This document shows, piece after piece, positions 23,028 to 36,800 of a stretch of DNA of 64,000 nt (positions within the stretch are counted from its first letter, which is position 1; each line of letters begins with the position of its first letter). The notes under the pieces are model-generated. The model ran no database searches and was not told the DNA's origin. It saw only the letters and a program-made list of their open reading frames with translations. The position numbers and the translations under genes are program-made. The stretch comes from Chrysogorgia sp. JL179-B06 (lineage: Eukaryota; Cnidaria; Anthozoa; Scleralcyonacea; Chrysogorgiidae), in assembly GCA_035772405.1 (NCBI GenBank), contig JAYKKM010000122.1, positions 3,351,001 through 3,415,000 of the forward strand, read 5' to 3'.

Positions 23028-23740
23028 ACCAGCTGTTGTGGTTTAGTGGTTACTGCACTTACCACATACATGTATGTCCACTTGCCACTTACCACATACC
23101 ACATATGTCTATGAGCTGGGAGACACTCATAGGGGGTTGACCCACCACTCAAAATAATTTAGCAGAAAGTGCTTCCATTGCAATAATACCAGCAAGTGGT
23201 AAGACTTTCGGGTCCTCTCGGATAACGACCTTAAATCGTAGGCCATCGGAATACCCTATCAACTGGGCTTCTAGCCTGTTTGACGCAGGATAAGTTTAGC
23301 CTTTTCAGTTGAACCAGAGGCTCATGTTTACGATCGACTATTAGTTATCACTCTTGCTGTGAAGGGAGATCCCAGACTAGAATGTCCAATTACTAATTAG
23401 CCTCCGAGGACCTATACGATTTAACGTCGTTATCCGAGAAGAAGCGAAAGTCTTACCACTTGCTGATGTATATTGCAAAGGCAGCACTTTCTCCTCGATT
23501 ATTTCAAGCCCCTGAGTTGGGGCCTGGATCTCTCAGCTGATAGACAAATGTAGTAACCACTTTTCGTTTTGTTGCAGTATGTTGTAAGTTCACTATAGCA
23601 CAGGTACTTTCCCGTGTAATGGATGGCCGTTGGCACTACATTTGTGCTCATCCGTCCTTTCACAGATCTTGTTTTTATTTCTTCTGGGTGTCCACACACC
23701 CTCCTCACCTGGGATGCCAGGTGGGGAGCCAGTTTAATCG
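23028..23740. repeat. Fold-back element with tRNA-like end
   Basis: GCAGAAAGTGCTTCCATTGCAATA...AGCAAGTGGTAAGACTTTCG (23160-23215) is mirrored at about 23440-23495, and GGATAACGACCTTAAATCGTA is mirrored near 23415-23440. The left flank at 23028-23075 has a tRNA-like GTGGTTTAGTGGTTACTGC; an inverted relative lies near 23530-23580. Likely a composite of inverted SINE copies or a MITE. Confidence 0.6.
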
Positions 23741-23759
23741 CCGACTACACACGTAAAAT

Positions 23760-25150
23760 CTCATGCAGGCTGTAACAAGGTTGTTGGTTCAACATGCCTG
23801 TAACAGCATTGTCAACATGATACTAGAACATGACTGTTAAAATAACACTGTTCAAGCATGTTTCAACATATTGTGACAGACGTTTGTTGAATCGATAGCA
23901 GTTGTTCATGCATGTTAGAACATACAAAAACCAGCTTGATAGAACAACCAAGTTCATGGCTGTTGTAACAACACTTCAACCTTTGACAACACTTCATTTT
24001 CAACCTCTGACAACATGTTGTATTATGCATGAGCAATGTTGTTGATTTGACATGATGGTTTTATGCTGTTCTGACAGGCATGAACAATGTTGTTCGCTCG
24101 ACAACATTGTTCATGCCTTGTTCGTGTTTAGTGCGTTACACGCGATGGTTCTCGAGACTTTCACGCAGTGAAGCACCCTCGTGAATAATGATTCAACGAA
24201 TGCATTCACATGGTGGCGCGTATTTGCAGAAATTCTGCGCATTCTCTAGCAGGCCAGCTCAACCCTAGCCAGCTCAACCCTGGCCAGCTCAACCCTGTTC
24301 AAGCCTGTCGATATCAACCATGTTTTTGGCTGTTAACAGGTAAAAACAGACTGTGCGTTTTTACGTGTGTACCCTTCAGGTCTTTTGACAAAAACTACCT
24401 TTTTTTGTACAAAAAGTAGGAGAAAAAAGACAAATACTATCTAGAATTATCAACACCAGAAATGGATAGGACACAGAACCTACTGCCTACTCGAAATGGG
24501 AGACATATGGATTCCATGGACCTGGCATACAGGACAGACAGACCACTATTAACTGCAATACTCATGCATGCTGGCATATAAACGAATATCAAATTGGCTC
24601 CCGTTTATGAATACGGTCTATAGATAACCGTTGTTTTAAATATTTTTACTGTCCTACAGTTAGTTATAAAATTTGTTCAGTAAACATCCTGACTCACTTG
24701 TCATTAATTTATTTTCTATTTACGGGCTGTCTATACTGGAGGCGGGACGCCGGGTTTATATGAGAATGTTTCCAAGCGCGTTATCAAATATTACAAATAA
24801 AGATGTCATGGGCTGATGGGCATAACGACAACCTCTGAGAACGACCGGAATTTTTTCCCGTTGATCGCATTAAAATCTTCTGTTTACCTTTATGGATTTT
24901 TACATGAGATTAAGGCTGAAACCGTAAACTTCTCAAGTACATACTTGACATAAAATCGTTTGAGAACAATTTTCATCTCGTAACACCATCAAATTTCTGT
25001 TTCTCTTCTGTGCACGATATTGCCACCGGGGTAAAACCTACAGTTAGTCAAAAGTTATTTAATTTCATCTTAGCTGGGCCTCAAATCCATCAGAAATGAA
25101 CGAATTTCATTAACTTATGTTACGTTTACACACTGATTAATCCGGCCCAC
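23760..25150. other. Gene-poor stretch
   Basis: No gene is recognised. 23770-24120 is rich in TTGTTCAACATG-like and GACAACATTGTTCATGC blocks, including the local palindrome CATGAACAATGTTGTTCG/CGACAACATTGTTCATG at 24079-24117. 24248-24298 has three or four tandem copies of CCAGCTCAACCCTGG. The rest is low in features. Confidence 0.6.
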
Positions 25151-25154
25151 TTCG

Positions 25155-26959
25155 TATCCTGGTGCATGTTATATAATCACGAAAACACAAAAGAGCATTC
25201 GCGAACAAATGTCCCAATCACTGATCTTCATGAGAGACTGGAAAGAGCATCTATTGTTCTTAGGGGGTTAGGGTTAGTACTCGTTATAGGCGGGGGTTCG
25301 GATCTTTGTTGTTTTGGGGTTAGTGGTTATTTCAGGGGTTAGGATTAGGGTTTAGTTAATGTAGATATTATGATATATATTATATATTATATTATTACAT
25401 TGACATGTTACCAATATAGACTGTCTACATTAACTAGGTGGAGGTCTATTTCTCGCAGCAGAGGTATAATAGTTGTCAAAAACTGGTCTTCAACCATGCA
25501 GACCAACCGCGGAAGTAATTGTTCCAAATCCCCAACACAACAAATATCCTAACCGCCCGCCTAACGAGTTTTCCTACACCCCCCCAGTGTTTTCTCCCCG
25601 TCCCTAGCTAGTAGACTCAGGGGAGAGACAAAGCATGTGGAACTAGTAATTGACTGTTACACGAATGAATGCGCTGACTCCCGGACACATGCACACGCCA
25701 TGGTTGACCGTGGGACAGTTGGCTCCAGATTCAGATTGAATCTGGAGCCAGACGTGATATTTTTTTAATTAAATCGCCTTATACGCCTTATGCTTTGAGT
25801 ATTACCACTTTTTTTTTCATGTCATTGTTCTTCAATAAATTCTACATAAAGTGAAGCAATCTGGGGGTTCTCACTGATTTTACATTTCTCTGGGGAACTG
25901 CAAATGTTCATCTTATCGCAGACAATACGCTTCGACTTGACCGCCTTCGTAAGTGACGGCCGTCCCAGTAACAATAGATTTGTGAGGCTATCGAAGAGAG
26001 AAATTGGAGTATTTTGTTAATGTTACTCGTTTCAAGGTCTAGTAGAACAATATCACACCAAATAGGACGATATTGTTCCGCTACATGTCGCAGTAGAACT
26101 CGCAGAAAACAATTTACCGAACTGCGACATGTCGAAATCTTGTCGATTTCACAACACCCAAGTTAACAAGTGCCGTGGATAAAGCATTATTGTGTCGAAT
26201 TGCACCGTGTTCGGCAGAATGTTTCTCATTGTCACTTTTGTCTATGAAATTTAGAACAATATTCAATCGACAAAAGTTATACATCGTTTGTGTGTAACTC
26301 AGAAGAACTCGCAAAATGTGACCTTTCAGACGATTTGGAATACGACACCGAACAAGAGTTATGATCTGCTGCATAAAGTGAGCTTGTGTGGAACATCTAC
26401 CCAATATATTTACTGTTTATCCAGTTGTCATCATTGACGATATAGGTATTAATAGTTTAAAGTCGAAAACACAACTATATGAAGCACATTTTTAGCAGGG
26501 GAACTCGCATAACATGACAGCTTCTCTGCGACGTGTGCGCAACACAGTGAAATTGACACCAACAACAACCACAGCCTTAGAAATAAATAATTTCTGCGGG
26601 AAATAAAACATTTGTTGGTTACAAAGCTCTACGTTTCGCTTTACTTAATATTCTTCGTGATCATTCTAGATAATTGCTTTTCCTCCAGCATTTCCACATT
26701 AAGCATAAAAGGTCGAGAAAGAATGATTGGTTGACAACTCCATCGATGCAGCAACGATGGAAAATCAGCTTTTGTGAGAAGTAGAATAAATTTGACAAGA
26801 ATTTCACAAAATGTCATCTTTCCTGATACATTTTGTAAATGCGTAACCTTACAATGATCGCTAGAACGCGAACACACTACGAAGACAAACTCGCAAAAGT
26901 GCAAAACATGTAGTCTTCGACTCTTCGCCGCCGCAGAATAGGTTGATTGCAATCCCCGG
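25155..26959 (+). repeat. Left inverted arm of the KDZ-type element
   Basis: It begins near CTTCGTATCCTGGTGCATG and ends at TTGATTGCAATCCCCGG. It includes GACAGTTGGCTCCAGATTC and CTGGAGCCAGACGTG (a hairpin-forming subterminal motif), CGTAAGTGACGGCCGTCCC, and several CGAACACAC or CGCAGTAGAAC blocks. ORFs through it are not kept between arms, so it appears non-coding. Confidence 0.8.
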
Positions 26960-27163
26960 CGATAATTGTGGAAGTTGGAGTCTCTTCAAGATACTAGAGA
27001 ACTTCAGATTCGACCACGAGTACGAGTACGAGTTGGTTCCCATTACACGTTGTGCGCATGCTCGGAAATTTTTCGCGGGAAATACTCGTTGTCTCTGCCT
27101 CGTTCACAACGGGCTTTTAGCAGAATCTCGTTGTCAGGAGTACAAGCACAAACTATTGTCAAA

Positions 27164-27957
27164 TGGAGGTTAGTATTGCACTTTCAGTTCACTTTAGTTC
27201 AAAATTTCTGCTATATATTCCTAATATTTTATTCTGTGTGTAGAAAAAAGCTCCCAAACGCGCAATTTTTGTTTGGAATAAAGCCCACGATAAATATTTA
27301 CTTCGGGAGGTACTTGTGGCAGAACCTTACAAGCACAGAGCCTGTACGAAAGAAAGAGGGACCGCTTGGAATCAAATTGCTGAACGCCTAAACGGAATTC
27401 CTGATGTTGGTTTTAAAGTATCTCAACGGGCTGTGAGAGAGCGTTTTGATAAGCTCATGCGAGAGTTTATAACCAAAGAAGCAAACGAAAAGAGAGCGTC
27501 GGGAGTTGAAGCCGAATATGACGAAATAGACCAAGCACTTTTGGATATAAAAGAGAGGATGGAAGACGTTGAACAAACCTTGAACTGCAGAAAGGAGAAA
27601 GAGGAGAAGGAACGTGTAGCAGCAGAAGACATGCGAAAAAAAGCGACTGAGCGGTTGAAAGAAACCAAAAAAACGGAAAGAAAATGAAGACGGCGAAGGA
27701 TCACAAAACAAAAAGGCCAAAAAAATGATATAGTTAATCTGATGAAAGATATGATAGGACAAAAAGAAGACAGATCAAGATAAAAAAAGAGAAATCAGGG
27801 AAAAAGAAATCCAAACGCAACAACAAATGTTATTACAACAACAACAGTTCCAGCAACAGCTACTTGAAAACCATAACCAGCTTCAGCAACAGCAACAAAC
27901 ACTAAACATCGCAATGCTGAAAGCCATTGGGGAATTAGTAAAATCCATAAATAAGTG
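27164..27957 (+). pseudogene. Myb/SANT-like DNA-binding protein gene, C-terminal part frameshifted
   Basis: The frame from about 27244 encodes a trihelix/Myb-SANT-like domain: FVWNKAHDKYLLREVLVAEP, then GTAWNQIAERLNGI and VSQRAVRERFDKLMREF, followed by an acidic/lysine coiled coil to a TGA at 27685-27687. An ATG at 27164 with GTTAG just after it could form a tiny first exon (intron 27169-27243). Gln-rich coiled-coil coding (QTQQQMLLQQQQFQQQLLE) continues in another frame to 27957. This implies one or two frameshifts in A-rich runs, or unrecognised splicing. Such proteins commonly accompany animal DNA transposons and are thought to bind their ends. Confidence 0.7.
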
Positions 27958-29285
27958 ATCGAGGAAATACTATACACTCAGTATTGCATCTCGTAACATT
28001 TAAACTTTAATTTTACAGTTAAAGGTTAAAACTCCAATACAAACAATATTCGTTAGCTTTTGTGTTAAACAATTATAAAAATAAACGTTCATGACTTTAT
28101 GGCTTCCTCGGTCAATTTTTGCTGCCGACCCTCAGGGAGGCAGCACACTATTCTTGACTTTACTTGGGTACTGTGTTTCGTGCCCAGACCTCTTCGCCGA
28201 ACTATATAAAGCGAACACAAACTCGATGCAGTGGATGTTGGATGGATGTCCGCACAGTTTTATGACGTATTTCTTCTCGGGATGACGTATTTCTTCACGG
28301 GTGTTTACGATTACGGTTGCTGTTTCTGTGATTTCGAAGCAAGCGAAGATTTCCTTTTTCAGGTAAGATGATTGAGATAGCAATATTAAGTAGCTTCGAT
28401 ACAGAAAACTCACGGTGGAAGTATTCATCAAGTATTCAGTGGCCAGTCTCGAGGAAAGCAGTGCTCTTTCATCAGTTTATCAGCGCTGTTAACAGCACAA
28501 ACTATTCCAGTTATCGAGTACGAGGATACTACATGTACTTGAATGCTTTTAACAATGATCTCATTCCTCGTGAGGGATTTCTGTCATTGAACATGCAACT
28601 TACCAACTGTTGTTTGTTGCCGTTGGTTAGAAGACATTAGACAAGTCAAACAACTCGTGCATTAGACATTAGACCTTATTATATATATGCAAATATATAA
28701 TTTGGCCGCCATCTTCAAAAACAGCATCGTAATTTAACCCAAATACGTCGAACGTTTCTTGACAAATAATCAACCCTACAAGCTCTCTTATACCTTAAAA
28801 CAAATATAATTTATCTGTCTACAATATATACGTAAACGTTATTGTGCTAACTTACTTAGTTTTTTTAAAAAAGCGCAATATCGAACATGCCTTGATATTC
28901 GTGATATGTCATATTCGTGTATGATCAAGCGCGGGGTTTCCACGGAGCGCTTCGAAAACATTCGTTAATATTACATTTAAAAGTTCTTCTACATGCCTGT
29001 AGCTGCTGTATTTCAAAAGTCACACGAGTTAAAATGGGTGTGACATTAGTTTCTATTGAAACAAAGCTACACGGTTCGACATTGTTTACATTTAATACTA
29101 TCATTGCTCACAATATATTAGCTTTTATTTCAATATAAACATAGCTACATACGTTGGCTTTCAAATTGCGGTGCTCCGTACTTTTACATACACAAGTCCA
29201 AGTAGCAGTCCAAGTTTACGCCTACTGCCCGTTCGTTTATTCGATTTAAAATATTATGAGGAAAATTTATAACTTCGCGAGGCTA
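27958..29285. other. Unassigned stretch inside the KDZ-type element
   Basis: No gene is recognised. Short ORFs at 28091-28285 and 28368-28640 have no family resemblance. A near-repeat GATGACGTATTTCTTC occurs twice at about 28264-28300. The stretch may hold regulatory or 3' sequence of the Myb/SANT gene. Confidence 0.4.
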
Positions 29286-29289
29286 GAGA

Positions 29290-29935
29290 GGCGAGATATA
29301 GATTGATGATAATTATGGGGTACTGATATAGATTAATGATAATAATGGGGTACTGATATAGATTGATGATAATTATGGGGTACTGATATAGATTGATGAT
29401 AATAATGGGGTACTGATATAGATTAATGATAATAATGGGGTACTGATATAGATTGATGATAATTATGGGGTACTGATATAGATTGATGATAATAATGGGG
29501 TACTGATATAGATTGATGATAATTATGGGGTACTGATATAGATTAATGATAATTATGGGGTACTGATATAGATTGATGATAATTATGGGGTACTGATATA
29601 GATTAATGATAATTATGGGGTACTGATATAGATTGATGATATGGGGTACTGATATAGATTGATGATAATTATGGGGTACTGATATAGATTAATGATAATT
29701 ATGGGGTACTGATATAGATTGATGATAATTATGGGGTACTGATATAGATTGATGATAATAATGGGGTACTGATATAGATTAATGATATGGGGTACTGATA
29801 TAGATTGATGATATGGGGTACTGATATAGATTGATGATATGGGGTACTGATATAGATTGATGATATGGGGTACTGATATAGATTTGTGATATGGGGTACT
29901 GATATAGATTTGTGATATGGGGTACTGATATAGCA
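29290..29935 (+). repeat. Minisatellite, 30-bp and 24-bp units
   Basis: About 22 units of TGATATAGATTRATGATAA followed by TWATGGGGTAC. The early units are 30 bp; the later ones (from about 29787) drop TAATWA to give 24 bp. The change of unit length marks a shift in the array's history. The long minus-strand ORF (ISTPYHQSISVPH) is an artefact. Confidence 0.92.
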
Positions 29936-29984
29936 TGGCCGTAGCAGGGGCGGGACCGGGGGTGCAGCCCCCCACCCGTTTAGA

Positions 29985-30480
29985 TTCGTTTAAAGTTCTT
30001 ATAAACCCAAAATGGGTTTTTGGTGATTCGGATAGAGCATAAAAAGTTAGTTAATAAGTTCTGGATTAGTTTTTGCGTTAAACTTTTAGTTTCGGAGATA
30101 TAACGGCTCAAACATGCAAATTGTGCCATTTTTTGGAAAAAAGTAGCGCCACCAAAATAACACACAGGGACCTGGCTTTTGTATAGGAGAAGACAGCTAT
30201 CTTAAGAGTTTTTATTGAAAAATGCCCAAACGATGTGTCTTTACGATGTTACCTTGTCTACTCGAATTGTAATATATTTTTATAAGTATTGAAATCATAA
30301 CACGTTCCTCGGATCCAGTCTCCGGCCTGCGCTACTTTTTTTCACAAATTGTGACTTTGAGCCCTTATATCTCCGAAACTAAAAGTTTAACGCAAAAACT
30401 AATCTAGAACTTATTTACTAACTTTTTATGCTCTATCCGAATCACCAAAAACCCATTTTGGGTTTATAAGCACTTTAAAT
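29985..30480. repeat. Fold-back element with arms of about 115 bp
   Basis: AACCCAAAATGGGTTTTTGG through TTTAGTTTCGGAGATATAACGGC (30003-30110) is mirrored at 30362-30470. The spacer includes AAAAAAGTAGCGCC, whose relative GCGCTACTTTTTTTC is on the other side. A MITE-like repeat lying between the minisatellite and the 3' end of the KDZ gene. Confidence 0.75.
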
Positions 30481-30866
30481 GTTTTGGCTTTCCAAATTTG
30501 GGCAGTATACATTTTAACTTAGAGTGATAAAAAAAATTCAAAACGAAGTATAAGACATTGTTATGGTACTGTACCAAAGGGCACATGGCTGCCTCAGCGT
30601 GTGTGGTGGTTCGCCCCTCCCCTCCAATTGACCTTCTCTTGCTACTGATATAGATTCATGACTAATTTTTATTTACACTAGTTATTTATATTTACACTAG
30701 CTATTATTTACACTAGCTATTATTTACACTAGTTATTATTTATACTAGTTATTATGTACACTAGCTACTACTTACACTACTCCAGTTAATATTATTTACA
30801 CTACTCATTTACACTTATATTAGTTTTGTAGTACAATGTAAAGTGTTCCACTACAATTATTTCCAA

Positions 30867-33800
30867 TCATTCTTCATATTCTGAATCACTTGAAGTTTCC
30901 CATGATTCTCTTATATCATCTTCATGTTCACTCTCATTGTTTGTTACGTCGTTTGTGGATGTTTCATTCATGCAGAAGAACCATTCCCTATTCTCAGCTT
31001 CTGTGTTTGTGTAGGGTGACACTGCCAAACCATTCCACAAATTTGCCAAATGAACTTGTTCTTTTTCAAGAAGAAATTTTTTTGTAAGCAACAAAGCTTT
31101 TAATCCATTGTTCATGCAATTTGTAGCTTCTGACTGAGTAGATATATATCCATCTAGAACTTGTTGCTCTTTAAAATTAGACCTAACGAGACGAATCATT
31201 TCATTTTTCAACAAGCTGATCTCCTCACAACACCTTTCTTTTAAACACGAAATGTCAATGATTTGTTTCCTTGTCGCCTGTGGGATATATAATTCAGCAC
31301 GACTACCACATGTGGATGGTACACTTTTATTAAAACATGAGCTTTGGGGATCCTTGATGTCATCAAATTTCAATGGGACTGCACTTGATCCATCTAGTGC
31401 ATTTACCAGACTGAGGGACTTATTCATGGCTTTGGTGACTTTAGTTATTTGTTTGGAAAGCTTTATAGCAATACTTTGACCATCTATTGTAAAAAGGTGT
31501 TGGGAAAAAAACATTAACAAAAAAACTGAAGAAACACTCTCGTTCTGGAAGGTCGATAGTGAAATGGTTAATAAAATATACTACATATTAACACAGCATA
31601 TTTGGCAATTTGCTAACCTGCATATTTTCTTTTCATCTCCAAGAGGAATACTCTCTCTGAAGATAAACGGCGCAAGTTTAGTAAAGAAGAACTTTTTTTC
31701 TTAGCCAACAGTCGTGCTTTTGCATTGTCAAATGCTACCTCGCCCTCTTTCCACCTGCATCTGATATGATTCTTCTTCTCTAATGAGACTATTAGTTTTT
31801 CTTTTCTGAAAGAGAATTGACAGTTATTTAAAATGTATTTCATGAATCATGATTTGTATGCGATTGCATATAAAATGATTATGCATTCTTGAATTTTTGG
31901 AGTTGATGCAGTATTGTACCTTTTCCTTTTCCTTTCAATTTCCTGAAAATCCAAACTTGTATCCATATACACTAAATCAAAGCTGAGATTTTGTGTTTCT
32001 AAAAGATTCTCCACATACTGTTCATCCCACTGGAGTTCTGCAACTGATGTAAGATGCAATATATATGTTACATGTAAATTTAAATATTGGTTGCCTGAAC
32101 TCTTCCACGGACGTTTGTAAGTTGAGGGAGGCCGTTAATCTTGAAAATTTTCTCTTCGGGTTAATTGTAAGAAACTGTAGCATGTACAGTTATGTATCAC
32201 GTAGATAAAAATTACAAAATATTTTCAAAATCAAATATCACAAGTGGTGTATAGACACTAGAATTACTTGTTTCATGTTTAATATATACATGACAAAATT
32301 TCTCAATTTCCACGTAGCAATATTTGAAAACGGGAGTCCTTCCAGTCATAACCGCTCATATTGCAAGTACACAATGCAGTGTGCAGTGCAGTCATTTGAC
32401 TCATTTGTACTAAAAATGAAATAAAATTCGACAAATGAAACAAAATTTTATACATTTATTTAACCCACAGGCACTCCTTTTATATACTGTAAATATTACT
32501 CTGGTTAATGCCATCTGGCTAATTAATTTCAGATGATTTTACTAGTCAGGGGAGGTGGTCTAAAATCTAAATCTCTCTATGTATGCATTATGTAATTCTA
32601 AATATCATCAACGATCCTTTATAGTTCCAGTTATTGTACTAAATTTGTAGTTATACGGCAATTTGTATTTTTTAAATCTATCCCATTTCTCCTCCTGGAG
32701 TATCTTATTTTGTTTTCAAGAACTTTTTATGAAACCGCTGATATATCACTGACTCGGCCTCCCTTCAACGTACACTTGATTATTTATTGTACCAAAGTAA
32801 ATGGATTTTCAAATTACTCTATATACTGCCAAAGTAATGCAGGTGATGTTGTAAGTATTATATAGTTATACAGTGTAGTTTTATGTAATTTACACAAAAT
32901 TTTAAATATAAGTTTAAACACTGTACAGAATCTACTCTCACCACTTTTTTTTGGTTTGAAATCTTCAAGTTCAGCCAATTTCCACTCTTCGATCAATGAG
33001 GCACTGCACAAGACTACAAATTTAAAAATTATAAAGACACATAATTTTAGGGTAATTGAAAAAGAATCAATTTTAATATGTTGGAACAGTGTAAGCAGGA
33101 CTTAAAGCATTGCATAGATACACTATTAATTATATTGCATATATACACGTACTAAACGCTAGTTGCCAATAAACTTACATGGTAATCCCTTGGTAATTTC
33201 TTCCATTCTCTTTTCTAAATCAACTAGCAATGCTTTTGCTCTTAGTAATTTATCTTTAAGGCTTTTCCCTAAAGCATCAAAATTATTAAAACAACAAGTA
33301 ATGTTAAAATACACAACTACCTGTATTTTGTTTAAAGTTATTTTAAATAATATAATCTTCAATTTATATAAATACCAAATTTTTTAGAACGTTTCTCTCC
33401 ATAATATATCAATGCATCTGTAAGCACGTCAGTTCTTTTCTCAGGACCCATCTCTTTTGTTATTCGGGAAAAACTTCGTAAATATGCCCAAAGTCGTTCC
33501 AATCCTTCACCATCGGTCAGGCCTATTTCTTTTGTTCGGCGTGGAGAATATTCAATCTAATGAATCATTAAAATTTAAAGTTAGTACAGACGGAAACGAG
33601 CAAACAATAAATAACTGATATATGTGTTTGTATAGGGCTATACTAATTATTATACTAAGTACCTGACAAGATGCTTTATGACCATAGCAATGGAAAATTG
33701 GGACTGCAAGCTCAACATTTTTGATCAGCTCCTGCTGCTCTGTGCGCTGTGAACAAACAAGGCCAAACAACAATGTTCATTTTCTTTTAAAAGAATATTA

Positions 33801-36800
33801 AAAGAATATTTTCTTTTAAAATAATTAATAATTAACTTACTAATATATGTACAGTACATGTAATGTATCTAGTAACCAAATGGCATTCACTTAAACAGAT
33901 TCCCAGGTGAAAATACTGGTATAGACATCTACACGTATACTATAAAAGCAAACGTACCTTTAAATGGCTCGATAAAATACATGCAATATCATACATAATA
34001 ATAAGCTTGACATTTGGTTTGTCTTCTAAAGTCTTTCTTATCCGCTTCAATTCATAAATAGAGTATGAAATTCTAAAATGAAATAAATATTGTAACACTG
34101 ATTAATGCCAAGTGAGATATCCAATAAAATACAAGCAATAAATACGTTCGGATGTTTGCTAGGTCTGCTTTATTTAATTAGTATATACTTTATTTACATG
34201 TACTTGGATCTTCTTTTTGAATTTGTGATTGGTTTCAGTCACAATATTTACCTTTCTCCATACTTTAGATTAATGAAACCCTTTGGGAAGTCATGTCGAC
34301 ACACACGCCCAAAAACACCTTTTTCATCAAAGATTTCATTCTTGCCTTTTGATCGCAAATTTGTCAAAACTTCTCCAGCATGGAAACGACTGCAATCCTT
34401 GAACGTGATAAAAATGGAAAAGTTTACTGAGTATTTATTTGAAGTACTGGTATGTTTGTTGGTAGTAATTGTTATATGGTATCCTAAATAGGCACTGCAT
34501 TAGTGTAAGATTATTACAGTACCTCATTAGGCTTAACTGCATCATTTCCATAGTTGTCAACAAAGTTGTCAACATCAGTCTGGTCGTCAAACATCAATGA
34601 GCCATGCCGTGACTGGGTCAGATCTTTCCACTTATTTTTTTTTCTGGCCAAACCCATGCAAGCATCCATACTTTCAATCAAGATACCTTCATCCTATAAG
34701 TATATATATAGACATTTTAAAATTATTTTTACTATTTACAGTAGTAGTTTAAGATGATGTTTTAAAATTTAATCTTGATTAAGCCACAAAAATACAAATA
34801 AATATATATACTGTACCTCTGGACATAATGGACAGCTGGCAGCACTTCTCAGATCTGGGCATGTGCTCTGCAGGTACTTCACATGGTATCTAAATTGACT
34901 GTGTTTATGTTTAAAAAGAAAATTATGATTACTAGAGTTGCTGACAATTATTTATTTACTTAATACATACAGTACTGGATAGCCCTACAAATATCTCTAT
35001 GTTTCACAGATTAATGTACCACAAATATGAATAGGAATTATACCTGGAAATAATATGGCACTTGCAGGGGTTTACAAACCCTGACAGCTTTCATACATTA
35101 ACTTATGCTAACAATGTACCACTGACAACACCTTGCAATATTACAAAATACCATATGAAAGAATAGTAAGTTCTGCAGTATATAGTTGAAGCTGGCTGTT
35201 ATATATTATATTATAACCTACCTGAATTCCTCAAAGCATCCAGAATTTAATACGCTGTACAATGAATGTAACTAAAGAACAATAATTGTAAAATATGCTG
35301 TTAAAGTTTCAGTCTTCTTTAAGTCTATGCACAGCCATTTATAGACAATCACAAGTAGACTTGGAAAAAAACTGTATTTAACATTTCAGGGTAGTGCCCC
35401 TTTATTACATATTCACTTACTGTATTAAGACCAAGTGATGGCTGAAGATTGTTGACAATCTGCGATATGTCGTGTAAGGAAACTTGGCTTTGTAGAAATA
35501 GCATTTCAACAAACTTCATAAAATCGATGTGAAAGGCTACTGTTGGTTTGTCTGGTGTGCCTGGCCAAAAGTTGCATCTCATTAGAGTTACAGCATCAGG
35601 AACACAACTGCAAACTTCTACCTCTCTAACATGTTTTATTCCTAAATAAATACAAAGCACTAACTTACAAACTTGTACGTGTTTATGAGAATGCTAGGGT
35701 AACCCGGGTGCTAGGAACACCCAATTATACTACTAGGGTAACCCTAGTAACCGAGTTATGTTTTGTCCTTTTTACTACTGTACTGTACTGTACTGTGCAA
35801 GTATGTAGTTTGTTATTCGTGCTTGATAACAAATTGTCTAACAAAGTTGACCCAGCAGCAGCCAGGGCAACTTTGTGAAATTATGTTTGTAATCGCGGTC
35901 TAACTTTGAGCCGAGTGCTACTACATGTAGGGTAACCCGAGTGTGCTACGATAACCAGTATACCTCCTTCTAAACAGGCCATATGAGCAAAATAAATCGG
36001 GTTCTTCAATTAATTAAATTCCATTTTTTATTAAACAGCTAATATTGATTGCTATACATTTTTAAGACCAAACCGGGACCAGTTGCGAAAAATGCAACTT
36101 TAAGGCCTTCCGGCTGGAATTGAACCAGCAGAATTGCAATGCTAGTGCAGTACTCTGACCACTGAGCTACCAAGACCGTTGCCGAGAGCCTTAGTCACAA
36201 GTTCTGTATATATACAGTATAGTGGTGGTAATTCCGGGGTAAGATTCTGGGTATATTATATAGTGTAAGTAATATTTGGCATTTCACTTGATTAAACTAC
36301 ATGTTCTACAGTAAGGATTTATGGTGAGGTAAAATTTCGAGTGTTGGAATATATACATTTTAAGACCAAACCAGAACCAGTTGCGAAAAATGCAACTTCA
36401 AGGCCTTCCGGCTGGAATTGAACCAGCGACCCTGCAATGCTAGTGCAGTGCTCTGATCACTGAGCTACCGAGGCCGTACCATAAATCCTTAGAACATGTA
36501 GTTTAATCGAGTGAAATGCCAACTTGTAATATATGTACCCAGAATATTGATTGCTATTGGTTGATATATATACTCAACTGTGTTGCTAAACTGATCGGGT
36601 TCATCGATTGTATAGGTTGTGTATAGGCATCTATAAATGTTATAATTACCTGTACTATCAATGAGGGTAAATATTCGGCTAATTTTGGTCGGACAGTTGT
36701 GGCCATATCCAACAATACCATGGTCAGGGTAAAAGGGAACAAACGTACCATCCTAAAAAACATAAATGACAAACCATCAGCTAATTGAAGCATTTTTCTC

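Noticed and set aside
26114..26952. ORFs of about 100 residues in the KDZ arms (also 38486-38899, 39345-39557)
   Set aside because: The frames are not kept between the two arms despite high similarity, so the arms appear non-coding.
29290..29935. CRISPR-like appearance of regular repeats (also at 13.0-13.8, 43.8 and 44.3 kb)
   Set aside because: Units are directly adjacent without unique spacers, there are no cas genes, and the DNA is eukaryotic.
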